From Bacillota bacterium (GTDB taxonomy: Bacteria > Bacillota > DTU025), in contig DMOT01000324.1 of assembly GCA_003456765.1 (NCBI GenBank), forward strand, positions 1 to 5,199: a DNA stretch of 5,199 nucleotides, written 5' to 3'. The notes beneath the pieces were generated by a model. The model was given only the letters and a program-made list of their open reading frames with translations. It was not told the DNA's origin and did no database searches. Below, one piece after another: positions 1 to 5,199 of the stretch (position 1 is its first letter; each line of letters opens with the position of its first letter). The position numbers and the translations under genes are program-made.

Positions 1-192
1 GCCCAGGGTGTAGAGTGTTTTTTCTGTGTGATGCAGACAGCTAAGGTGCTGGGCTTAGCCGCGCCTGCGCCTGTAACCAAGAAGTAGCTCTGCGATAGGA
101 TAACAGAATTGGGCTGGGGTTCCTGTGCTGAAACATGCAGCCTGGAGCTCCAGCCTTTGAACTGCCGCCTTACAATCTGGGGCAAGGCGCGG

Positions 193-222
193 TTTCCATA
201 TCAGGCTGGAGTATGGTAATAT
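193..222 (+). promoter_or_regulatory. Possible sigma-A-type promoter for metK
   Basis: A TTTCCA (193-198) lies 18 nt before TAATAT (217-222). The latter is preceded by TGG, which gives an extended -10 arrangement (TGn then the hexamer). This would start transcription near 229-231, leaving a 5' UTR of roughly 55 nt that opens with the hairpin at 232-259. The -35 match is weak and the call is by eye, so another promoter further upstream is equally possible. Confidence 0.35.
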
Positions 223-231
223 GTTGTAAGA

Positions 232-259
232 CCAGTCGGTGCTTGCACTATCTGACTGG
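232..259 (+). promoter_or_regulatory. Hairpin just upstream of the metK ribosome binding site
   Basis: CCAGTC (232-237) pairs perfectly with GACTGG (254-259), and GTG (239-241) inside it can pair with CAC (246-248). It ends 11 nt before the GGAGGG at 271-276. It has no following T-tract, so it is not an intrinsic terminator. It could protect the mRNA 5' end or affect ribosome access; that role is inference. Confidence 0.4.
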
Positions 260-270
260 GCAGCAATGTT

Positions 271-276
271 GGAGGG
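271..276 (+). promoter_or_regulatory. Ribosome binding site of metK
   Basis: GGAGGG lies 10 nt before the ATG at 287 and 7 nt before an adjacent in-frame GTG at 284. It sets the metK start here and argues against the GTG at 239, which would add 16 residues not found in the family and would place this site inside the gene. Confidence 0.8.
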
Positions 277-286
277 TTTGCCGGTG

Positions 287-1483
287 ATGGAGAAACGTCT
301 GTTTACATCAGAATCAGTTACTGAAGGACATCCTGACAAGGTTTGTGACCAGATAGCAGATGCTGTTCTCGATGCTATCCTTGAGAAGGATCCCTATGCG
401 AGAGTGGCGTGCGAAGTATGCGCGACCACAGGCCTTGTGTTGGTAATGGGAGAGATAACTTGCCGCTGCTATGTTGAAATATCTGAGGTTGCCCGGGAAA
501 CCATTCGGGAGATCGGATACACCAGGGCGAAGTTTGGATTTGACGCAGATACGTGTGCGGTCATCACATCGATAGGCCAGCAATCACCTGACATTAGCCT
601 CGGCGTTGACAGAGCGCTCGAGGTGCGCAGCGCATGCGGGTGTGAGGTATCGCATGCGAATGAGTACGACCTAATAGGTGCCGGCGATCAGGGTATGATC
701 TTCGGCTATGCATCGCGCGAGACTCCTGAGCTCATGCCGCTTCCCATAACCCTGTCGCACAGACTTGCCAAACAGGTTGCAAGGATTAGAAAGACGGGTG
801 TAGTCGACTATCTCAGGCCTGATGGAAAAACACAGGTTACAGTGGAGTATGAGGGAGATAAGCCGGTTCGGGTCGACACGATTATAGTCTCGGCCCAGCA
901 TGATGACAAGGTTGCTCAAGAGACCTTGGCCTCCGAAATCATAGAATACGTCATAAAGCCGACAGTCCCTGAAGATCTTATGGACGCTGATACCCGAATA
1001 CTTGTCAATCCCACCGGGCGGTTCGAGAAGGGCGGACCCTCTGCTGACTCCGGCCTTACCGGAAGGAAGCTGATCGTTGACACCTATGGAGGCATGGCGA
1101 GGCATGGGGGAGGAGCTCTGTCGGGAAAGGACCCCACGAAAGTAGACCGCTCAGCGGCCTACGCCGCGAGGCATGTGGCCAAGAACTTGGTTGCGGCGGG
1201 AATCGCGGATAGATGTGAGGTCCAGGTCGCCTATGCAATAGGGGTTGCCCGGCCTGTATCAATTTCTGTAGACACTTTCGGGACTGGCGTTCTTTCAGAT
1301 GGGCGTGTGACCGAGATTGTGCGTGAGGTGTTCGACCTTCGGCCTGAGGCAATAATACGCAAGTTCGACCTGCGGCGCCCCATTTACAGGCAGGTTTCCG
1401 CATATGGGCATTTCGGAAGGCCCGATCTTGACCTGCCCTGGGAAGCGCTGGACATGGTTGAAGAAGTGCGCAAACGCATGTAG
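287..1483 (+). CDS. metK: S-adenosylmethionine synthetase (methionine adenosyltransferase)
   Basis: The enzyme makes S-adenosylmethionine from methionine and ATP, releasing phosphate and pyrophosphate. It is a cytosolic enzyme that works as a dimer or tetramer and feeds methylation and polyamine pathways. At 398 residues it is close to the usual bacterial length and looks intact. Visible signatures are GHPDK (14-18), the methionine-loop segment QQSPDI (98-103), GAGDQG (131-136), RPDGK (177-181), GLTGRK (256-261), the glycine-rich [16 protein letters not shown] (274-289) and YGHFGR (373-378). Residues matching the E. coli active site are present: His15, Asp17, Lys181, Asp254, Arg260, Lys261, Lys281, Lys285 and Asp287. 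The segment [11 protein letters not shown] differs mildly from the more common FVIGGPxGDAG but keeps the aspartate. ATG 287 is chosen because GGAGGG precedes it and the [16 protein letters not shown] start fits the family; GTG 284 is a possible alternative. recD2 follows 85 nt later on the same strand. Confidence 0.98.
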   Translation: MEKRLFTSESVTEGHPDKVCDQIADAVLDAILEKDPYARVACEVCATTGLVLVMGEITCRCYVEISEVARETIREIGYTRAKFGFDADTCAVITSIGQQSPDISLGVDRALEVRSACGCEVSHANEYDLIGAGDQGMIFGYASRETPELMPLPITLSHRLAKQVARIRKTGVVDYLRPDGKTQVTVEYEGDKPVRVDTIIVSAQHDDKVAQETLASEIIEYVIKPTVPEDLMDADTRILVNPTGRFEKGGPSADSGLTGRKLIVDTYGGMARHGGGALSGKDPTKVDRSAAYAARHVAKNLVAAGIADRCEVQVAYAIGVARPVSISVDTFGTGVLSDGRVTEIVREVFDLRPEAIIRKFDLRRPIYRQVSAYGHFGRPDLDLPWEALDMVEEVRKRM

Positions 1484-1496
1484 TTCATGCGTCTGC

Positions 1497-1544
1497 AATA
1501 TCGAGGTTTTCTGGGGAGCGCACAAGCTCCCCAGTGCTGATATT
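1497..1544 (+). promoter_or_regulatory. Intercistronic hairpin between metK and recD2
   Basis: CTGGGGAGC (1511-1519) and GCTCCCCAG (1526-1534) form a perfect 9-bp GC-rich stem around a 6-nt loop. An outer pair, AATATC (1497-1502) with GATATT (1539-1544), extends it through an internal loop. No T-run follows on the plus strand; the four Ts at 1507-1510 lie upstream, and would be As after the hairpin on the minus strand. A canonical intrinsic terminator is therefore unlikely in either direction. It may be an mRNA 3'-end stabiliser, a processing site or a partial attenuator between the two genes. Confidence 0.55.
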
Positions 1545-1555
1545 CGAGCCATGAT

Positions 1556-1563
1556 GGGGTGAT
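1556..1563 (+). promoter_or_regulatory. Ribosome binding site that places the recD2 start at CTG 1569
   Basis: GGGGTGAT matches the 3' part of the consensus GGAGGTGAT with one substitution. Aligned to the anti-Shine-Dalgarno, the GGAGG-equivalent ends at 1559, leaving 9 nt before CTG 1569, a near-optimal distance. It cannot serve GTG 1632, which is about 70 nt away and has only a weak GAAGAGA upstream. Confidence 0.65.
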
Positions 1564-1568
1564 TCAAA

Positions 1569-3737
1569 CTGGATCTTGTAGAGGGAGTCATCGATAGAGT
1601 CACCTTTCGCGATGAAGAGACTCTCTATACGGTGGCCCGCATCAAGACCGATGACGGGATAGTGACGGCTGTGGGCCCGTTCAGCTCAGCCACTCCCGGA
1701 CAGGCGGTCCGATTGACGGGTAGCTGGGTTGTTCACAGATCGTACGGGCGGCAGTTCAAGGTGGAGCAGATGGAAATAGTGGCCCCCGCAACCCTTAAAG
1801 GCATAGAAAGATACCTAGGTTCCGGACTGATCCGAGGAATCGGGCCTGTAACTGCCAAGAGGATTGTCCAGCATTTCAAGATGGATACTCTGGAAGTCAT
1901 AGAATCCCGTCCGGAAGCTCTTCTGGAGGTGCCGGGAATTGGCCCGAAACGCGCAAGCCAGATTGCCAGGGCAGCTCAGGAGCACAAGTCTATTCAGAAA
2001 GTGATGGTTTTCCTTCAGTCGCACGGAGTCAGCCCAACCTACGCCGTGAAGATATACAAACGCTATGGGGATGATGCTGTCGCTGTTGTGAGCCAAAACC
2101 CATATCAGCTGGCTGATGAGATCTACGGGATTGGGTTCAAGACCGCCGACAAGATAGCGCGCGAGGTAGGGGTTGATAAGGATTCTCCATATCGCGTTGA
2201 TTCGGGAATCAAGTACTGGATGGCCAAAGCCTCAGATGATGGCCATTGCTATTCCGAGGCTGAGGATGTTGTCGGCGAGGTAGCTCATGAGCTTGACGTC
2301 TCTGAAGACCTTGTAAAGGAGGGCCTTGTGAGACTGCAGCGCTCCGGCGACATATTCCGTGAAGGCGAATCGTCGGTATGGCTTGGCCCTTTCTACCATT
2401 CGGAGCGCGGCGTTGCGCAGCGTCTGTATGAATTGAACCATGGCAGGATGTGGCAGCTTGAGTCTCTGTCGCAAGAGGAATTGGACAAAGCCCAGGCTCA
2501 CACCGGCTTGTCCCTGGGGGCACAACAGAGAAACGCGATTGTCCGCGCCTTTCAGTGCGGGGTTATGGTTCTTACCGGGGGCCCGGGAACCGGAAAGACC
2601 ACTACTCTGAAACTGATGATAGACCTTTTCGAGGCCAGGGGATTGCGTGTGTTGCTGGCAGCGCCCACAGGAAGAGCTGCAAAGAGGCTGTCGGAGGCAA
2701 GCGGCAGGAGTGCAAAGACCATACACAGGCTGCTTGAGTTTGAACCGGGCGAGGAGGGGTGGCGCTTCGCACGCGGAGTTTCGAGCCCCCTGGAATGCGA
2801 TGTGCTTGTAGTGGATGAGATGTCAATGGTAGATATTCTGCTCATGCACAACATGCTGAAGGCTGTGAAGCCCGGGACCAGGCTTGTTCTTGTAGGGGAT
2901 GTGGACCAGCTGCCTTCAGTGGGTCCGGGAAACGTGTTGCGCGACATAATTGATTCCGGAGCGGTGGAGACTGTCGTTCTTGATGAAGTGTTCAGACAGG
3001 CTCCAGGAAGCATGATCGTTTCCAACGCACATCGTATTAATAGAGGTGAATTCCCCCATCTCAGAGGCGCCCGCGACTTCTTCTTCATCAACGAGGAAGA
3101 TCCTGAGAAAGTGGCTGAAGCTGTAGTCCACACAGTCAAATCCAGGCTGCCCAGGTATCTCAAGTGCAGCCCAATCCATGACATACAGGTCCTGTCGCCA
3201 ATGCGGCGGACTGTGACAGGTGTCGACAGCCTCAACATGATGCTGCGGGATGCACTCAACCCGCCGAGGCAGGGCGTCTCGGAGCTGAAGTATGGGGCTA
3301 CGCTCTTCCGGCGTGGTGACAAGGTGATGCAGATCCGCAACAACTACGAACGCAGAGTCTTCAATGGCGACATGGGCTTGATAGTCCGAATCGATCCCGA
3401 GGAAGGCGAGGTCGTAGTCAGGTATCCTGAAGCTGAATACGACCGGGATGTCACATACCTCCAGGACGAGCTGGATGAACTGGTTCTCTCGTATTGCGTG
3501 TCAGTCCATAAGAGCCAGGGAAGTGAGTATCCGGCGGTAGTTGTTCCCGTCACTACTCAGCACTACGTGATGCTGCAGCGGAACCTGATCTACACTGCGG
3601 TCACCAGGGCCCGGGAAGTGGTTGTTCTCGTCGGAACGAAGAGGGCTCTGGCCATCGGCATAAGGAATGCATCTCTCTTAAAGAGAAGAACCATGCTGGC
3701 CGAGAGGCTTCGTGAGCTGGCGGGCGCTACATACTGA
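1569..3737 (+). CDS. recD2: RecD2/YrrC-type ATP-dependent DNA helicase, probable CTG start
   Basis: This is a superfamily 1B 5'-3' DNA helicase. RecD2 proteins act without RecBC and are linked to genome stability, repair and replication-fork handling. From CTG 1569 the product is 722 residues, in the family range (Deinococcus RecD2 is about 715). In order it shows an N-terminal OB-like domain (about 1-75), helix-hairpin-helix elements (GIGPVTAKR 90-98, PGIGPKRA 122-129, YGIGFKTADKI 186-196), Walker A GGPGTGKT (337-344), APTGRAAKR (365-373), Walker B VVDEMS (414-419), QLPSVGPG (447-454), VFRQ (474-477), an SH3-like region (about 570-635), SVHKSQGSEY (645-654) and YTAVTRAR (675-682). All helicase motifs are intact. 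The first ordinary start in frame is GTG 1632, which would remove LVEGVIDRVTFRDEETLYT, a typical N-terminal strand of this family. A stop at 1560-1562 blocks any start further upstream. The function is secure; the exact start is likely but unproven. Confidence 0.95.
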   Translation: MDLVEGVIDRVTFRDEETLYTVARIKTDDGIVTAVGPFSSATPGQAVRLTGSWVVHRSYGRQFKVEQMEIVAPATLKGIERYLGSGLIRGIGPVTAKRIVQHFKMDTLEVIESRPEALLEVPGIGPKRASQIARAAQEHKSIQKVMVFLQSHGVSPTYAVKIYKRYGDDAVAVVSQNPYQLADEIYGIGFKTADKIAREVGVDKDSPYRVDSGIKYWMAKASDDGHCYSEAEDVVGEVAHELDVSEDLVKEGLVRLQRSGDIFREGESSVWLGPFYHSERGVAQRLYELNHGRMWQLESLSQEELDKAQAHTGLSLGAQQRNAIVRAFQCGVMVLTGGPGTGKTTTLKLMIDLFEARGLRVLLAAPTGRAAKRLSEASGRSAKTIHRLLEFEPGEEGWRFARGVSSPLECDVLVVDEMSMVDILLMHNMLKAVKPGTRLVLVGDVDQLPSVGPGNVLRDIIDSGAVETVVLDEVFRQAPGSMIVSNAHRINRGEFPHLRGARDFFFINEEDPEKVAEAVVHTVKSRLPRYLKCSPIHDIQVLSPMRRTVTGVDSLNMMLRDALNPPRQGVSELKYGATLFRRGDKVMQIRNNYERRVFNGDMGLIVRIDPEEGEVVVRYPEAEYDRDVTYLQDELDELVLSYCVSVHKSQGSEYPAVVVPVTTQHYVMLQRNLIYTAVTRAREVVVLVGTKRALAIGIRNASLLKRRTMLAERLRELAGATY

Positions 3738-3741
3738 CCCC

Positions 3742-3792
3742 AATCGTTCCGGCAGTAAATGGTGCTAACCCGGATGATTTTTCATGTTTTTT
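3742..3792 (+). terminator. Weak intrinsic-terminator-like hairpin after recD2
   Basis: TCCGG (3748-3752) pairs with CCGGA (3770-3774). AATC (3742-3745) with GATT (3776-3779) extends the stem across a small internal loop. T-rich sequence follows, with T-runs at 3778-3782 and 3787-3792. The 17-nt loop, the interrupted stem and the split T-tract make it a poor terminator, so partial readthrough into comFA is likely. I see no convincing promoter between here and comFA. Confidence 0.35.
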
Positions 3793-3857
3793 GAAGGAAA
3801 CCATCTGTCTCCGGAGAACCGGGAATACACCATTGTTTGCGGGAGTGTGCCGGCGCC

Positions 3858-5199
3858 ATGTTCCATTCTTACCTGGTATTCTCCGATTCTCGGGTTCGAG
3901 CCGGGTTTGGGCGCTCGCCCGAATTCGAATGGATGTTTCTGAATGCAAGATCCCCGACTGACCTGGCCGTCCTTACAGCACCTCTTCCTGTAGCCATCGC
4001 CGAGCTTGTTGCGCGCGAGTTGAATGTTGCGTGCCGTACAGATTCGTCTTACAAGGCTGCAGTGAGGAGCGGGCGCCGAGTGGTGAGGTCGGTCTTGTCG
4101 GCTCTGGGCATAGGCAGAGCCGCGCTTCTTCCAAGGCCCGTGTATATCGAGGGTTCTTCACTCAACCCGGCTGATCTCGTGCCGAAGTTGCCGCCCCCTG
4201 AGATCATGAAGGAATGCATGCGGATTTTGGGAGGCCGCGCGCTCCTCGACGAGGAAGCCAGGCGTGCTTTGGCGGATGCGGGCCTCTCTAGCTTGGACCG
4301 GGCTGAGCATCTTCTTGCTGTTATGGCCCTGGAGGGCAACGCCGCTATTCTTCCAGGGGTGGGCATAACCGATATCGGTGGGCGCATATGCAACAGATGC
4401 GGTTCCCGGGGCCCGTTTCTAGAGCTGCCATGTGCAATATGTGGCAGGGATGTGTGCGCTATTTGCTCCGAATGCAGGAGCATGGGATTGGTGAGGGAGT
4501 GCATGCCCATTTACCTCGTTAATCCGCCATATGCGAGCAGTGCGGCAGTTGGTGCAGTCGCAGATAGAGCAAGCCTGGTAATGCCTCACACCCTCACCCC
4601 TGCCCAGGCTGAGGCCTCAGAATCACTGGTCGACTGGTATGAATCAGGCGAGTCTAAAGAGGCGATCGTGTGGGCGGTATGCGGCGCTGGAAAGACGGAA
4701 GTGTCGTACGGCGTTATTCACTATGCCCTTGCCGCCGGAAAGCGTGTCATGTATGCGGCTCCAAGGCGGGATGTTGTTGCGGAACTGTCTCCAAGGATAC
4801 AGTCTGCGTTTCCCGCCGCTCGATGTGGCGTATTCTATGGAGGATCTTCAGAGCGGGACTTCGGAGCTGACATCACGCTCCTCACAACTCATCAGGCTAT
4901 GCGTTTCTACAGCGTGTTTGATCTGGCCATCATTGACGAGGCAGATGCATTTCCCTACTATGGCTCTGAAGCACTTGCAGCCTCTGTCAGCAGGGCCCTG
5001 GCTCCCGGGGGTCGCACAGCCGTGCTGACTGCTACGCCGTCTTTGGGGCACATGGCAAGAATAAGGGCGGGCGCTTTGCCTGGTTTCAAGATATCAGCCC
5101 GCCATCACAGGCATCCCCTTCCGGTGCCGGTTCTGATCGAGGCGGGCGATAATGCCACAGAAGCCCTCCTTGCTGAGGTGGTTGAGGCGCGCCTCAACC
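3858..5199 (+). CDS. comFA: ComFA-like competence helicase/translocase, 3' end missing
   Basis: ComFA is a superfamily 2 ATPase on the cytoplasmic side of the membrane. It helps drive single-stranded DNA through the ComEC channel during transformation, working with ComFC. The frame stays open to the window end: 447 codons are visible, with no stop. Visible features are a long N-terminal region (1-177), a cysteine cluster (C178, C181, C192, C195, C200, C203, C206, C215) typical of the ComFA zinc-binding domain, HTLTPAQ (244-250), Walker A in AVCGAGKTE (273-281), TTHQAMRF (343-350), a DEAD box at 360-363 followed by AFPY, and motif III TATPS (391-395). The second RecA-like lobe lies beyond the edge. 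ATG 3858 is chosen because the product begins in plausible sequence and GGGAG lies at 3841-3845, though a 12-nt spacing is long. TTG 3837 in the same frame is an alternative; a stop at 3792-3794 limits the frame upstream. The family assignment rests on the AVCGAGKTE and DEAD-AFPY pair and is strong. Confidence 0.92.
   Translation, partial: MFHSYLVFSDSRVRAGFGRSPEFEWMFLNARSPTDLAVLTAPLPVAIAELVARELNVACRTDSSYKAAVRSGRRVVRSVLSALGIGRAALLPRPVYIEGSSLNPADLVPKLPPPEIMKECMRILGGRALLDEEARRALADAGLSSLDRAEHLLAVMALEGNAAILPGVGITDIGGRICNRCGSRGPFLELPCAICGRDVCAICSECRSMGLVRECMPIYLVNPPYASSAAVGAVADRASLVMPHTLTPAQAEASESLVDWYESGESKEAIVWAVCGAGKTEVSYGVIHYALAAGKRVMYAAPRRDVVAELSPRIQSAFPAARCGVFYGGSSERDFGADITLLTTHQAMRFYSVFDLAIIDEADAFPYYGSEALAASVSRALAPGGRTAVLTATPSLGHMARIRAGALPGFKISARHHRHPLPVPVLIEAGDNATEALLAEVVEARLN
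4389..4502 (+). other. Cysteine-rich, probably zinc-binding segment of ComFA
   Basis: Within 38 codons the protein has eight cysteines: CNRC, CAIC, a second CAIC, then single cysteines in SEC and REC. This matches the zinc-binding domain that precedes the helicase core in ComFA proteins. The pairs CxxC at 178/181 and 200/203 or 192/195 could supply four ligands; eight cysteines could hold two zinc ions. Which residues bind metal cannot be decided from sequence alone. Confidence 0.7.
5180..5199. repeat. 20-nt perfect palindrome at the right edge of the window
   Basis: GGTTGAGGCG (5180-5189) is followed immediately by its exact reverse complement CGCCTCAACC (5190-5199), the last base of the window. 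It lies inside the comFA frame, where it reads V-E-A-R-L-N, plausible for the inter-lobe helix. It may extend beyond the edge. It could be a chance palindrome, a real site, or a fold-back artefact at a contig end. Confidence 0.85.

Larger units (their letters stand above)
1..286 (+). other. Non-coding region upstream of metK with several inverted repeats
   Basis: I find no supported gene here. Frame 1 is open from the left edge to a TAG at 85-87 (28 codons) and could be the tail of an upstream gene, but the peptide is not recognisable. Inverted repeats seen directly are: GCCCAG (1-6) with CTGGGC (49-54); GCTAAG (40-45) with CTTAGC (54-59); the palindrome CTGGAGCTCCAG (142-153); CTCCAGCCT (148-156) with AGGCTGGAG (203-211), which encloses CGCCTT with AAGGCG; and CCAGTC (232-237) with GACTGG (254-259). 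I looked for the S-box (SAM-I) and T-box signatures often found upstream of methionine genes in Bacillota and did not find them. It may be a structured leader or simply a promoter region. Confidence 0.5.

Noticed and set aside
1..87. Possible C-terminal end of an upstream gene in frame 1
   Set aside because: Only 28 codons are visible and the peptide shows no recognisable domain, so it is mentioned only under the upstream region.
239..286. Earlier metK start at GTG 239
   Set aside because: It lacks a Shine-Dalgarno site, would add 16 residues foreign to the family and would put the GGAGGG inside the gene.
1560..1562. TGA recoded as selenocysteine or tryptophan at the recD2 start
   Set aside because: recD2 itself ends at a TGA in the right place, RecD2 has no known selenocysteine there, and CTG 1569 with its Shine-Dalgarno site explains the start more simply.
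2552..3343. Long open frame of 263 codons on the minus strand inside recD2
   Set aside because: It lies wholly antisense to the conserved helicase core, its serine/threonine/arginine-rich product resembles no protein family, and recD2 codon structure explains it.
3886..3906. tRNA T-arm-like sequence (GTTCGAG between complementary five-base arms)
   Set aside because: No matching acceptor, D or anticodon arm is found at tRNA distances on either strand, and it falls in the comFA coding frame.
4049..4510. Minus-strand open frame of 153 codons, and plus-strand frame 4639-5028, within comFA
   Set aside because: Both overlap the frame that encodes the ComFA cysteine cluster, Walker A and DEAD motifs, so they are shadows.

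Overview
The window carries three co-directional plus-strand genes: metK (S-adenosylmethionine synthetase, complete), recD2 (YrrC-type stand-alone RecD helicase, complete) and comFA (competence DNA-uptake ATPase, cut off by the right edge). ComFA and the RecD2/YrrC helicase type, strong Shine-Dalgarno sites and a moderate GC content point to a Bacillota (Firmicutes) genome, probably a Clostridia-like or deeper-branching lineage. I cannot place it more precisely from sequence alone. No mobile element, CRISPR array, tRNA or rRNA is visible.

Layout: 1-286 is non-coding sequence upstream of metK. It holds several inverted repeats, a possible promoter and a hairpin just upstream of the metK ribosome binding site, but no S-box or T-box consensus that I can recognise. 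metK runs from 287 to 1483. An 85-nt gap follows, with a perfect 9-bp hairpin that has no T-tract, so transcription probably continues into recD2. Homology and the Shine-Dalgarno site place the recD2 start at a CTG codon at 1569, 63 nt upstream of the first conventional start codon in the frame; the gene ends at 3737. A 120-nt gap follows, with a weak terminator-like hairpin. comFA starts at 3858 and stays open to the last base (447 codons visible, with no stop).

How they fit together: MetK supplies SAM for methylation. RecD2 is a 5'-3' DNA helicase for genome maintenance. ComFA is the cytoplasmic motor associated with import of single-stranded DNA during transformation. RecD2 and ComFA make the right part of the window a DNA-processing neighbourhood, and comFC may follow beyond the edge (inference). 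The genes themselves are recognisable families. The points deserving a second look are the CTG start of recD2, the long N-terminal region and eight-cysteine cluster of ComFA, the structured metK leader, and a 20-nt perfect palindrome that forms the extreme right end of the window and could mark an assembly fold-back.
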